From contig NZ_CP017478.1 in NCBI RefSeq assembly GCF_001761325.1, positions 2,377,501 through 2,441,500 of the forward strand: a stretch of DNA of 64,000 nt. The letters are read 5' to 3'. The notes under the pieces are model-generated. The model saw only the letters and a list, made by a program, of their open reading frames with translations, searched no databases and had not been told where the DNA came from. This document shows positions 8,785 through 17,244 of this stretch, piece by piece (within the stretch, counting starts at the first letter, position 1; the number at the start of each line of letters is the position of its first letter). The translations under genes and the position numbers were made by a program. This DNA comes from Urechidicola croceus. Its GTDB lineage: Bacteria > Bacteroidota > Bacteroidia > Flavobacteriales > Flavobacteriaceae.

Positions 8785-9303
8785 ATGAGAAAATTAGCAG
8801 TATTATTTACAACTGTTTTATTATTTGCTTCTTGTACACAAACTAAAGTAGGTTATGTAGATGTTGAAGAATTAATGAAAGATTATGACGCTACAAAAGC
8901 GATGGAAGAAAAGTTGAAAGAAGAACAAGAAGTTATGGCGAAGTCTTTAGATAGTTTAATGGCACCATTTCAAGCAAAAGTTCAAGATTTTTATAGTAAA
9001 GCTCAAAGAATGTCTCAAAAAACATTACAAGCCAAACAAGCAGAATTAGAGCAAGAGCAACAAATGTTACAAGCAAGGCAGCAACAAGCACAACAATTAA
9101 TGCAACAAAAAGGTCAAGAAGGAATTGAGGCCTTAACTAAAGTTGTGGATAGTGTAGTTGCGGATTATGCTAAATTAAATAAGTTTAATGTTGTTTTAGG
9201 AACTCAAGGAAATGGAACTGTAATGTATGGTGATGATAATATTAATCTAACTGAAACAATTTTAGATATTTTAAATGCAGATTTTGAAGAAAAATCAAAA
9301 TAA
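8785..9303 (+). CDS. OmpH/Skp family periplasmic chaperone-like lipoprotein
   Basis: OmpH/Skp proteins hold unfolded outer-membrane proteins in the periplasm. The 172-residue length fits. The N-terminus has a lipoprotein signal ending in LLFASC (Cys near residue 17), then VGYVDVEELMKDYDATKAME, which matches the Skp start where YV(D/N)xxxL is conserved. A long Gln/Glu/Lys-rich coiled coil (about residues 40-115) forms the tentacle helices, and a final beta segment (FNVVLGTQGNGTVMYGDD) closes the body, with the D(I/L)T/N-type end. Lipidation of an OmpH protein is common in Bacteroidota. A terminator follows directly. Confidence 0.9.
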   Translation: MRKLAVLFTTVLLFASCTQTKVGYVDVEELMKDYDATKAMEEKLKEEQEVMAKSLDSLMAPFQAKVQDFYSKAQRMSQKTLQAKQAELEQEQQMLQARQQQAQQLMQQKGQEGIEALTKVVDSVVADYAKLNKFNVVLGTQGNGTVMYGDDNINLTETILDILNADFEEKSK

Positions 9304-9326
9304 GTTTACTACATAATATAGTTTAG

Positions 9327-9355
9327 AAAAGTCCGTTTTTTACGGGCTTTTTTAT
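9327..9355. terminator. Rho-independent terminator after ompH
   Basis: AAAAGTCCGT (9327-9336) pairs with ACGGGCTTTT (9342-9351) with one G:T wobble, followed by a T-run. It lies between the convergent ompH and doxX genes and could serve both strands. Confidence 0.8.
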
Positions 9356-9747
9356 TGTAATAAATAGATTCCAAAAACAGTCAAAATAAAATAAACAGTT
9401 AACGACATTGCTCCGGCATAATCTTTGGCTAATCTTTGACCTAACAATAACATTATCAAAGTAATAGCACTTAATTCTAAACCAATAACCGCTGCGTTTT
9501 TTACTCCAGATGTTGCTAATTGATACACCCCAACAACCATTAAAACCCCTGCTATTATTTCTATAATTAAAATTATTCCTAAAAGCATTGGAACCATGTT
9601 TTTTAATGGTGAATTTTTAAAGTGATCTGTTATAAATGAAACATTCCCTTTCCAGTCTGTTATTTTATCAATTCCAGATTGCAAAAAAGTTACTATTAAG
9701 AAAATTAGGATTAAAATTTCAGCAGAATGATTGTTAAATATACTCAT
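9352..9747 (-). CDS. DoxX family membrane protein
   Basis: This 131-residue protein has four hydrophobic helices (about residues 9-27, 47-75, 84-104 and 112-131). The first-helix loop contains FLQSGIDKITDWKGN, the usual DoxX-like signature region (G-x-x-K). DoxX-like proteins sit in the inner membrane and have been linked to redox reactions, but the role of this flavobacterial branch is not established. It is on the minus strand five bases downstream of holB, so the two are likely co-transcribed. Confidence 0.82.
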   Translation of the reverse strand: MSIFNNHSAEILILIFLIVTFLQSGIDKITDWKGNVSFITDHFKNSPLKNMVPMLLGIILIIEIIAGVLMVVGVYQLATSGVKNAAVIGLELSAITLIMLLLGQRLAKDYAGAMSLTVYFILTVFGIYLLQ

Positions 9748-9752
9748 GGTTT

Positions 9753-10889
9753 TTATTCTTTAGTATGTAATAATCGTGTCAATTTTATAGATAAGTCCAG
9801 TAATATAATTTTTGCATTTCCATTTCGCTCAATATGATAAATAGCATCATTTAATTCCTTATTAATATCCATAATGTTATTTCCATGAACAAAAGGAGCA
9901 AAATTTTGCAATTTAAAACCAGGAGTTTCAGTTTCTAAAAAAACCAATTTATTGGCTTTATAATTCATTAATAATGCTTGCCTAAAAAATTGAAGACAAT
10001 AATTTAAAAATCGTTTTTGAGTTTCTCTACCACTTTTTGCTATTGAATCACTCCAACCAATTAACTCATTAATTACTGCTGCATTTCCTTTGGCTTTAAA
10101 TGCTGCTCTAATCCAAGTAATAAACCATTCTTCAAAAATAGTATCAGCAGAATCGTGATGAAAAAGATGTAAGGCTTTGTTGTAATTTCCATCACATTGA
10201 TGTGCAATTTTTTGAGCCTCATTTTTAGTGATTTCTTGAGAAGATAATAAGCCATTTACAATATCACTTTCACTTAATATTGGAAAATGTAATACTTGAC
10301 ATCGAGAACGTATTGTACTAATAATTTGTTCTTCATTTTCAGCAATTAAAATAAAAACTGTTTTGCTTGGAGGCTCTTCAATTAATTTTAAAAGTTTATT
10401 TGCTGAAGCAATGTTCATAGTTTCGGCCATCCAAATAATCATTACTTTATATCCACCTTCGTAAGATTTTAATTGTAACGATTTTACGATGTTTTCTGCT
10501 TCATCAACACCAATAATTCCTTGTTTATTTTCAACACCAATACTTCTCAACCAATTAAATAAATTTCCATAAGGTTCAGTCGCAATAAATTGACGCCATT
10601 CATCTAAAAAAAGATTACTTATTGGGTGTTTTTTGACTTTGTCATTAGTTGTAACCGGAAATGCAAAATGCAAATCAGGGTGTGTTAATTTATCGCATTT
10701 TAGGTTACACACATCAGGATTAGGATTATTATTACACAATAAATATTGTGCATATGCAATTGCCATAGGTAGTGTTCCTGAACCCTCTTTTCCTACGAAC
10801 AATTGAGCATGAGGAATTCGACCATTATTTGCCGATTTTTGCAAATGATTTTTTATATGTTCTTGACCTAAAATTTCTGAAAAATGCAT
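9753..10889 (-). CDS. holB: DNA polymerase III, delta' subunit
   Basis: Delta' is the stator subunit of the clamp loader that places the beta clamp on DNA. The 378-residue protein starts MHFSEILGQEHIKNHLQKSA, the typical flavobacterial start. It has a degenerate P-loop (GKEGSGTLP, about residues 33-41), as expected for a subunit that does not hydrolyse ATP. Clustered cysteines (C-N8-C-N3-C within residues 51-65) form a zinc module. EPPSKTVFILIAENEEQII followed by STIRSRCQ is the SRC sensor motif of clamp loader subunits. A -7 box lies only five bases before the ATG. It is divergent from pgk. Confidence 0.92.
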   Translation of the reverse strand: MHFSEILGQEHIKNHLQKSANNGRIPHAQLFVGKEGSGTLPMAIAYAQYLLCNNNPNPDVCNLKCDKLTHPDLHFAFPVTTNDKVKKHPISNLFLDEWRQFIATEPYGNLFNWLRSIGVENKQGIIGVDEAENIVKSLQLKSYEGGYKVMIIWMAETMNIASANKLLKLIEEPPSKTVFILIAENEEQIISTIRSRCQVLHFPILSESDIVNGLLSSQEITKNEAQKIAHQCDGNYNKALHLFHHDSADTIFEEWFITWIRAAFKAKGNAAVINELIGWSDSIAKSGRETQKRFLNYCLQFFRQALLMNYKANKLVFLETETPGFKLQNFAPFVHGNNIMDINKELNDAIYHIERNGNAKIILLDLSIKLTRLLHTKE

Positions 10890-10893
10890 TGCA

Positions 10894-10901
10894 CAAATAT
10901 A
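10894..10901 (-). promoter_or_regulatory. -7 box very close to the holB start
   Basis: The minus strand reads TATATTTG, an exact TAnnTTTG match, ending five bases before the holB ATG. If used, transcription would begin at or next to the start codon, giving a nearly leaderless mRNA. No -33 element was evident. Confidence 0.45.
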
Positions 10902-10936
10902 ACAAAATCAAAGTAGCATAAAGAATGGATATTTAC

Positions 10937-10944
10937 TATCTTTG
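10937..10944 (+). promoter_or_regulatory. -7 box for pgk
   Basis: TATCTTTG matches TAnnTTTG exactly and leaves about 25 bases of leader before the pgk ATG. It is divergent to the holB box. Confidence 0.6.
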
Positions 10945-10975
10945 TGACACTTAAAAACTAAAATAAACACAACCA

Positions 10976-12163
10976 ATGACAACAATCAACGATTTTAATT
11001 TTGAAAACAAAAAAGCACTAATTAGAGTAGATTTTAATGTGCCTTTAGATGAAAATTTTCACGTAACAGATACCACTAGAATTGTATCAGCAAAGCCTAC
11101 AATAGTAAAAATATTGGAAGATGGAGGTAGTTGTGTATTAATGTCACATTTAGGAAGACCAAAAGGAGTTTCTCCAGAGTTTTCACTAAATCACATTGTA
11201 GATACTGTAAGTGAAATTATAGGTGTACAAGTTAAATTTATTGATGATTGTGTTGGTGAAAAAGCAGAAAAAGCTGTTGGAGAATTAGAGCCAGGAGAAG
11301 TTTTATTATTAGAAAACTTACGTTTTTATGGTGAAGAAACGAAAGGTGATGTTGAATTTGCAGAGCAATTGTCAAAATTAGGTGATATATATGTAAACGA
11401 TGCTTTCGGTACGGCTCATAGAGCACATGCTTCTACTACAATTGTTGCTCAATTCTTTCAAGATAAAAAATGTTTTGGTTCTTTATTAGCAAAAGAAATA
11501 GAGAGTATTAAAAAAGTATTAGAAGACAGTGAAAAACCAGTAACTGCTATATTAGGAGGATCAAAAGTTTCATCAAAAATTACAGTAATTGAAAATATTT
11601 TAGATAAAGTTGATCATTTAATTATTGGTGGTGGAATGAGTTTTACGTTTGTAAAAGCATTAGGAGGAAAAATTGGAAATTCTATTTGTGAAGATGATAA
11701 AATGGAGTTAGCATTGTCAATTTTAGAAGACGCAAAAGCAAAAGGAGTTCAAATTCACTTGCCAGTTGATGTCGTAGCGGCAGATGATTTCAGTAATGAT
11801 GCAAATACACAATTTGTAGATATTAATAATATTCCTGACGGATGGGAAGGTTTAGATGCAGGACCTGTTTCACGTGAAAATTTTGATAAAGTAGTGCAGG
11901 AGTCTAAAACAATCCTTTGGAACGGACCATTAGGTGTTTTCGAATTAGAAAGTTTTGCTAAAGGAACGATAGCTTTAGGAAATTCAATTGCTGAATCTAC
12001 TAAAAATGGATGTTTTTCTCTTGTTGGAGGAGGAGATTCAGTTGCTGCTGTTAAACAATTCGGATTTGCGGATAAAGTAAGTTATGTTTCTACTGGTGGT
12101 GGAGCAATGCTTGAAATGCTAGAAGGAAAAGAATTACCTGGTATAGCAGCTATTTTAAAATAA
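10976..12163 (+). CDS. pgk: Phosphoglycerate kinase
   Basis: This enzyme transfers phosphate from 1,3-bisphosphoglycerate to ADP in glycolysis, and the reverse in gluconeogenesis. The 395-residue length is typical. The N-terminal substrate-binding signature [12 protein letters not shown] is present at about residues 17-28, then MSHLGRPKG (about residues 57-65), the family's conserved SHLGRP motif. The C-terminal nucleotide-binding part has [13 protein letters not shown] (about residues 350-362) and ends [18 protein letters not shown], as expected. A parS-like sequence is embedded in the coding region at 11866-11881. Confidence 0.98.
   Translation: MTTINDFNFENKKALIRVDFNVPLDENFHVTDTTRIVSAKPTIVKILEDGGSCVLMSHLGRPKGVSPEFSLNHIVDTVSEIIGVQVKFIDDCVGEKAEKAVGELEPGEVLLLENLRFYGEETKGDVEFAEQLSKLGDIYVNDAFGTAHRAHASTTIVAQFFQDKKCFGSLLAKEIESIKKVLEDSEKPVTAILGGSKVSSKITVIENILDKVDHLIIGGGMSFTFVKALGGKIGNSICEDDKMELALSILEDAKAKGVQIHLPVDVVAADDFSNDANTQFVDINNIPDGWEGLDAGPVSRENFDKVVQESKTILWNGPLGVFELESFAKGTIALGNSIAESTKNGCFSLVGGGDSVAAVKQFGFADKVSYVSTGGGAMLEMLEGKELPGIAAILK
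11866..11881. promoter_or_regulatory. Weaker parS-like sequence inside pgk
   Basis: TGTTTCACGTGAAAAT matches TGTTNCACGTGNAACA at 14 of 16 positions, with the central NCACGTGN core intact. It is inside coding sequence, where codons for PVSREN could produce it by chance. The proximity to the two sites around mnmG makes it worth listing. Confidence 0.45.
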
Positions 12164-12181
12164 AAAAATCAAATTTTTGCG

Positions 12182-12205
12182 GTCATTAAGCGGAGCCGAA
12201 ATGAC
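12182..12205. repeat. Short palindromic intergenic repeat (GTCATT type)
   Basis: A 24-base element begins GTCATTAAGCGGAGCC and ends AATGAC, so its outer six bases form an inverted repeat. Related 24-base elements occur at 16033 and 17189, and a GTGGCT/AGCCAC version at 21862. It lies between pgk and the GH5 gene, where no classical terminator was found. Confidence 0.65.
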
Positions 12206-12267
12206 AGTTAAAACATAAACCATTAATTAACAATATGTTATTTAGTGGTTTTTTTTATTTTTGAAGA

Positions 12268-13353
12268 ATGAGACAATTTTTGCGAACTTCAGGAACTAAA
12301 ATAATAGATTCAAATAATGAGATAATTCGATTAAAAGGAGTTTGTTTTGGAAATGAAGTTTGGGACAATGATGATGTTCCAGAATTTCATCATTCAAAAA
12401 TTGATTTTGAAAGAGTGAAAAATATGGGAATGAATGCAATTCGTTTCTATTTAAATTATAAAACTTTTGAATCAGATACTTTTCCATATAAAAATAAAGA
12501 AGAAGGATGGAAGTGGCTTGATCAAAATATTGAATGGGCGAGAAATAATGGAATTTACCTTATTTTAAACTTGCATATCTCACATGGCGGATTTCAATCA
12601 TTAGGTGACGGTGATGCTATTTGGAATGATATATCAATACAAAACAGAATTATTTCTTTTTGGCAAAAAATTGCCAATCGCTATCAAAATGAAAGTCAAA
12701 TTGCAGGTTATGCACTATTAAATGAACCAGTTCCAATTAATTCCATAAAAGAATGGCAAAAATTAGCTGAAAATATTACAATTGCTATCCGAAAAATAGA
12801 TGAAAACCATATAATTTTTCTTGAACGAGCCTATTATTACAAAAAGAATGATAAAGAAGATTCGAACCTAAATTTCCCTCTTATAAATAAAGAAAATATT
12901 GTGTACGAGTTTCACACGTATCAACCTTATCAATATACACATCAATTAATTGAATGGGCGGGATTGGGTGATGGAGGAAAATATCCAGATTCTAGTTTAT
13001 CTCATTTCATAAACGAAAGAGAGCAATATGATAATTCTAACGAGCAAAAATATCCTAGAGATAAAAATTATTTAAGAGAGTCAATAGAGCGATATATTCG
13101 TTGGGGAGAGCAAAACAATGTTCCTGTTTATATGGGAGAATTTGGAACTTGTATTTCAACTTTTAAAGATGGAAAAGGAGGTATTAAATGGGTAAAAGAT
13201 GTGTTGGATATTGCAAATGATAACCAGTTGAGTTATACTTTTCATGCATATCATGAAGATACTTATGCTTTGTATTATGGAATAGACTCATTACCAAATC
13301 CTAAATTTTCTAATCAAAAATTGATAAATTTATTTATAAACAGCAATAAATAA
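12268..13353 (+). CDS. GH5-like glycoside hydrolase (cellulase family)
   Basis: The 361-residue protein shows the cellulase (GH5) pattern. The LKGVCFGNEVW start region is followed by MGMNAIRFYLNY. The acid/base glutamate is in LLNEPVP (Glu153) and the nucleophile in YMGEFGT (Glu291), with GIYLILNLHISHGG between them. It should hydrolyse a beta-linked glucoside or mannoside, but the substrate cannot be read from sequence. No signal peptide is visible (it starts MRQFLRTSGTKIID), so the enzyme seems cytoplasmic, perhaps acting on imported oligosaccharides or glycosides. A T-rich -7 box (TATTTTTG, 12256-12263) lies four bases before the ATG. The neighbouring gluconate-type permease is on the same strand. 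Confidence 0.85.
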   Translation: MRQFLRTSGTKIIDSNNEIIRLKGVCFGNEVWDNDDVPEFHHSKIDFERVKNMGMNAIRFYLNYKTFESDTFPYKNKEEGWKWLDQNIEWARNNGIYLILNLHISHGGFQSLGDGDAIWNDISIQNRIISFWQKIANRYQNESQIAGYALLNEPVPINSIKEWQKLAENITIAIRKIDENHIIFLERAYYYKKNDKEDSNLNFPLINKENIVYEFHTYQPYQYTHQLIEWAGLGDGGKYPDSSLSHFINEREQYDNSNEQKYPRDKNYLRESIERYIRWGEQNNVPVYMGEFGTCISTFKDGKGGIKWVKDVLDIANDNQLSYTFHAYHEDTYALYYGIDSLPNPKFSNQKLINLFINSNK

Positions 13354-13452
13354 AATAATAATTCAACAGATTTATCAAAATGTTAAAAGAATCTATTTTA
13401 ATTTTTTTTGATGTATTTTTAACAAACTAAATTAACTAACCAAACTTACTTT

Positions 13453-14772
13453 ATGTCACCATTAATCATTGTATTACTCGGCATTCTATTGCTGATTTTT
13501 TTAATAGGCTATTTTAAATTAAATACATTTATCACTTTCATTATCGTTTCTGTTGTCATTGGATTGGCATTAGGTATGGATATTAGCACAGTCACCAATG
13601 CAATTAAAATTGGTATTGGAAATACTTTAGGGTTTTTAGTAATTATACTTGGTTTTGGAGCAATGCTTGGTAAAATTGTTGCAGACAGTGGTGCAGCACA
13701 AAGAATTACCACAAGTATGATAAATGCTTTTGGAGAAAAATATGTGCAAATTGCATTGGTCTTAACAGGGTTTATAGTAGGTATCCCAATGTTTTATTCA
13801 GTAGGATTTGTGATATTAGTTCCATTGGTATTCTCTGTTGCAGCACGTACAAAACTACCCTTGCTATATGTTGGTTTACCAATGCTAGCCTCTTTATCAG
13901 TTACTCATGGATATTTACCTCCGCATCCTGCACCATCTGCACTTGCTGACACATTTGGAGCCGATTTAGGTAGAACATTAATGTATGGTCTTATAGTCGC
14001 AATACCTGCAATTATTTTAGGCGGACCAGTTTTTTCTAGAACTTTAAAAAAGTACAATCCAAAACCATTAGCAGAATTATATAATCCAGAAGTTTTATCA
14101 GATGATGAAATGCCTGGTTTAGCAGCAAGTATTTTTGCAGCATTATTACCAGTAATATTGCTAGCCTTGACTACATTTTTAAGCATTTTTGTAAATTCTG
14201 AAACAATTTTTGGTAAAATATTAACCTTTTTAGGCGATCCATTTATGGCGATGTTGATATCAGTGATTGTGGCGATTTATGTTTTAGGTATTCGTAGAAA
14301 TAAAACAATGAATGAAGTTTCTGAATCATTAATGAGCGGAGTAAAAGGAATTGCAATGATTATGTTAATTATTGGTGGTGCAGGAGCATTGAAACAAATA
14401 CTCATTGAAAGTGGTGTGAGTGATTTAATTGCAAAAAACTTAATCACTTTAGACGCATCTCCATACTTATTGGCATGGGGAATTGCAGCAGTAATTCGTG
14501 TGTGTGTTGGTTCTGCCACAGTAGCAGGTTTAACAAGTGCAGGAATAGTTTTTCCACTAATTGCTCAAACAGGTGCAGATCCAAGTTTAATGGTTTTAGC
14601 AACAGGAGCAGGAAGTTTAATGTTTTCTCATTTTAACGATTCAGGATTCTGGCTTTTCAAAGAATACTTTAATTTATCAGTAAAAGACACATTAAAGACT
14701 TGGTCGGTAATGGAAACAATTGTTTCAGTAGTTGGAATTGTTGGAGTAATGATTATGAGTTATTTTGTCTAA
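13453..14772 (+). CDS. GntP family permease (gluconate/sugar-acid:H+ symporter)
   Basis: The 439-residue protein is hydrophobic from end to end, with about 12-14 membrane helices. It has the GntP family motifs PLLYVGLPMLASLSVTHGYL and PPHPAP (about residues 138-160), and near the C-terminus LMFSHFNDSGFWLFKEYF, a hallmark of gluconate permeases. GntP transporters bring gluconate or related sugar acids across the inner membrane with protons. The neighbouring GH5 and aldo/keto reductase genes suggest carbohydrate use, but no gluconate kinase is present here, so the substrate may be a different sugar acid. A strong terminator follows. Confidence 0.93.
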   Translation: MSPLIIVLLGILLLIFLIGYFKLNTFITFIIVSVVIGLALGMDISTVTNAIKIGIGNTLGFLVIILGFGAMLGKIVADSGAAQRITTSMINAFGEKYVQIALVLTGFIVGIPMFYSVGFVILVPLVFSVAARTKLPLLYVGLPMLASLSVTHGYLPPHPAPSALADTFGADLGRTLMYGLIVAIPAIILGGPVFSRTLKKYNPKPLAELYNPEVLSDDEMPGLAASIFAALLPVILLALTTFLSIFVNSETIFGKILTFLGDPFMAMLISVIVAIYVLGIRRNKTMNEVSESLMSGVKGIAMIMLIIGGAGALKQILIESGVSDLIAKNLITLDASPYLLAWGIAAVIRVCVGSATVAGLTSAGIVFPLIAQTGADPSLMVLATGAGSLMFSHFNDSGFWLFKEYFNLSVKDTLKTWSVMETIVSVVGIVGVMIMSYFV

Positions 14773-14831
14773 GTACTATTTAATAAAGTTTCTGTCTTGA
14801 AATTTTAACAAAAATTAAATACTAATAATAG

Positions 14832-14859
14832 AATAAATGCTCAATTAGCATTTATTTTT
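14832..14859 (+). terminator. Terminator after the GntP gene
   Basis: AATAAATGCT (14832-14841) and AGCATTTATT (14847-14856) form a perfect 10-bp stem with a 5-base loop, followed by TTT. Confidence 0.75.
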
Positions 14860-14907
14860 GCTATAACTAAACAACAACATAATTTTTATATTTAGAAAAT
14901 TAGGCGG

Positions 14908-15942
14908 ATGAGATATACAAAACTACCAAACACAAACTACGAAGTAAGTAAAATATGCCTTGGTACAATGACTTGGGGCGAACAAAATTCCGAAAAAGAA
15001 GCACACGAACAATTAGATTTCGCCGTTGAGAATGGCATAAATTTTATAGATACTGCAGAGTTATATGCTGTTCCAACAAGTCCAGAAACACAAGGATTGA
15101 CTGAAAAATATATTGGAACTTGGTTGGCAAAGGGAAATAGAGATAAAATAATTATTGCTTCTAAAGTTGCTGGACCAAACACTGTGAATCGTCACAATAT
15201 TAGAGATGATGGATTTACTAGAGAAGTTATCAATCAAGCAGTTGACAATAGTTTAAAGCGTATGAAAACTGACCATATTGAATTATATCAATTGCATTGG
15301 CCAGAACGTAAAACAAATTGTTTTGGAAAGCGTAATTTTATCTATGACCCTTCTGATGAATGGCAAGATAATTTTCATGATATTCTTGAAACTTTAGATG
15401 AATTAATTAAAGCAGGAAAAATAGGTCATGTTGGCTTGTCTAACGAAACACCTTGGGGTTTAATGCGCTATTTAGAAGAGCATAAATACAAAGGTTTACC
15501 AAAAATGATTTCAGTTCAAAACCCATATAATTTATTGAATAGAACTTATGAAATAGGTTTGTCAGAAATGTCAATTAGAGAAAACGTAGCTTGTTTACCT
15601 TATTCACCATTGGCATGGGGATATCTTTCAGGAAAATATATTGGTGGAAAAACACCTAAAGGGCGTATTACTGATTACCCTAGAATGAAAAGGTTTACAA
15701 ATCCACAAACAATCATTGCAACAGAAAAATATGCTGAAGTTGCTAAAAAACATGGATTGTCATTAACTCAAATGTCTTTAGCATTTGTAAACGATCAACC
15801 TTTTGTAACAAGTAATATTATAGGGGCTACATCTATACCACAATTAAAAGAAAATATTGAAAGTATAAATGTTAGATTGACTGATGAATGTTATTCAGAT
15901 ATAGAATTGGTAAACACTCAACATCCAAATCCAGCACCATAA
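14908..15942 (+). CDS. NADP(H)-dependent aldo/keto reductase (Tas-like)
   Basis: The 344-residue length and the start MRYTKLPNTNYEVSKICLGT followed by MTWGEQNSE match the Tas/YghZ-like branch of the aldo/keto reductases. The catalytic tetrad is visible: Asp in FIDTAELYAVP, with its Tyr four residues later; Lys in IIASKVAG; and His in QLHWPER. It probably reduces carbonyl compounds with NADPH in the cytoplasm. The in vivo substrate is unknown. It is preceded by a terminator and stands alone. Confidence 0.93.
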   Translation: MRYTKLPNTNYEVSKICLGTMTWGEQNSEKEAHEQLDFAVENGINFIDTAELYAVPTSPETQGLTEKYIGTWLAKGNRDKIIIASKVAGPNTVNRHNIRDDGFTREVINQAVDNSLKRMKTDHIELYQLHWPERKTNCFGKRNFIYDPSDEWQDNFHDILETLDELIKAGKIGHVGLSNETPWGLMRYLEEHKYKGLPKMISVQNPYNLLNRTYEIGLSEMSIRENVACLPYSPLAWGYLSGKYIGGKTPKGRITDYPRMKRFTNPQTIIATEKYAEVAKKHGLSLTQMSLAFVNDQPFVTSNIIGATSIPQLKENIESINVRLTDECYSDIELVNTQHPNPAP

Positions 15943-15971
15943 AAAACACGTTTTGTCACCTTGTACTTGCC

Positions 15972-15993
15972 TGTTCTGAATTAACTTCAGTAT
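15972..15993. repeat. Degenerate intergenic repeat relic
   Basis: TGTTCTGAATTAACTTCAGT resembles one arm of the inverted repeat at 27654-27724 (CATTCTGAATTTATTTCAGA). It lies in the gap after the aldo/keto reductase and has no clean second arm. Confidence 0.35.
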
Positions 15994-16032
15994 TTAGGGT
16001 AATACAGGAGTTATAATATTACTTATATATTG

Positions 16033-16056
16033 GTCATTAAGTGGAGTCAAAATGAT
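16033..16056. repeat. Short palindromic intergenic repeat (GTCATT type)
   Basis: It begins GTCATTAAGTGGAGTC and ends AATGAT, a close relative of the element at 12182. The ATG at 16052 lies inside this repeat, which argues against that position as the start of the following gene. Confidence 0.65.
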
Positions 16057-16102
16057 AACTATGTGGTTTCGACACCATATCAATTACCAAAATATTTTAA
16101 GA

Positions 16103-16867
16103 ATGAACCATATAGAACTCAAACAATTTCTCAACGAAAAAGTTGAAGAATACAACAATCCAAAATTTATTGAGTCAGACCCTATCCAGATTCCACATCA
16201 ATTTTCGTTAAAAGAAGATATTGAAATTGCGGGTTTTCTCACCTCAACAATTGCTTGGGGAAAACGACCAATGATTATAAAGAATGCCAACAGAATGATG
16301 GAGTTGATGGGAAATTCACCTTATGATTTTGTTTTGAATCATTCTGATAAAGATTTAGAGAAATCAACTTCTTTTGTTCATAGAACATTCAATGGAATTG
16401 ACTTTACTTTTTTTATAAAATCAATGCAAAACATATATCAAAATCATGGAGGATTAGAAGCTGTTTTTTCTCAATTTCCGGAGGATGAAACACACAAACA
16501 AACAATTCATCAATTTAAAAAGATATTCTTTGAAATCAGTCATCAAAACAGGACTACTAAGCATGTTTCTGACCCAATGAAAGGAAGTGCTTCAAAACGA
16601 ATAAATATGTTCTTACGATGGATGGTTCGAGATGATAAAGCAGGAGTAGACTTTGGTATTTGGAAAAACATACCAATGTCAAAGCTTTCTTGTCCGTTAG
16701 ATGTGCATTCTGGAAATGTTGCTCGAAAATTAGAACTTTTGACGCGAAAACAAAATGATTGGAAAGCCTTAGAAGAATTGGATTCTAGCCTCAGAAAATT
16801 AGACCCAAAGGATCCAGTGAAATATGATTTTGCGTTATTTGGATTAGGTGTTTTTGAAGGGTTTTAA
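16103..16867 (+). CDS. TIGR02757 family protein (DUF2400)
   Basis: The 254-residue protein matches TIGR02757 as I remember it: an N-terminal LKQFLNEKVEEYNNP, the block EIAGFLTSTIAWGKRPMIIK, LMGNSPYDF, HRTFNGIDF, KRINMFLRWMVR and a final HSGNVARKLELL. It is found mostly in Bacteroidota and Deltaproteobacteria-like groups and has no established function, although the fold has been compared with helix-hairpin-helix DNA repair proteins. An upstream in-frame ATG at 16052 falls inside a repeat, so the ATG at 16103 is chosen. Its last four bases overlap the convergent DUF6370 gene. Confidence 0.85.
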   Translation: MNHIELKQFLNEKVEEYNNPKFIESDPIQIPHQFSLKEDIEIAGFLTSTIAWGKRPMIIKNANRMMELMGNSPYDFVLNHSDKDLEKSTSFVHRTFNGIDFTFFIKSMQNIYQNHGGLEAVFSQFPEDETHKQTIHQFKKIFFEISHQNRTTKHVSDPMKGSASKRINMFLRWMVRDDKAGVDFGIWKNIPMSKLSCPLDVHSGNVARKLELLTRKQNDWKALEELDSSLRKLDPKDPVKYDFALFGLGVFEGF

Positions 16868-17169
16868 TTAATCAATTCAATCGAAGAAACTTGAAAACGA
16901 TTGTTAACAATAGACCCTGAAACGTTACCTTTTCGAACAACCTCACAAAAACCAGTATGTTCGTCATGAGCATCACCAAAATCATCTATATTAGCACCAT
17001 CTACAAAATAAGATTTTTCATCAATTCGAATGGCTAAATCACAACCTTCTTGAGATTTTAATCCAAACTGGCATTGACCACATGAAACCTCAGCAGTAAT
17101 AATTTCATTTTTCTTTTGAGAACATGAAAATATAGAAAAAAGAGTAATTATTAAAAGCAGTTTTTTCAT
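16864..17169 (-). CDS. DUF6370 family lipoprotein
   Basis: This 101-residue protein has a lipoprotein signal (LLIITLFSIFSC, Cys16). The conserved block VSCGQCQFGLKSQEGCDLAI, then YFVDGANIDDFGDAHDEHTG followed by FC, is the DUF6370 pattern I recall from Bacteroidota. The CGQCQ plus GC and FC cysteines could bind metal or form disulfides; no function is established. It is convergent with TIGR02757, overlapping by four bases. Confidence 0.75.
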   Translation of the reverse strand: MKKLLLIITLFSIFSCSQKKNEIITAEVSCGQCQFGLKSQEGCDLAIRIDEKSYFVDGANIDDFGDAHDEHTGFCEVVRKGNVSGSIVNNRFQVSSIELIN

Positions 17170-17188
17170 CGTTTATAATTATTTTAGG

Positions 17189-17212
17189 GTCATTTCGACG
17201 TTTGGTGAAATC
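17189..17212. repeat. Short intergenic repeat (GTCATTTCGAC type)
   Basis: GTCATTTCGACGTTTGGTGA followed by AATC shares its start with the reverse complement of the 12182 element (GTCATTTCGGCTCCGC). It lies between the DUF6370 and trpS genes. Confidence 0.5.
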
Positions 17213-17244
17213 GCATAATATTGCTCAAAACGATAAAACTAAAA

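Noticed and set aside
16052-16102. Longer N-terminus for the TIGR02757 protein
   Set aside because: The ATG at 16052 lies within a palindromic repeat and the extra residues (WFRHHINYQNILR) do not look like the family start; the ATG at 16103 is used instead.
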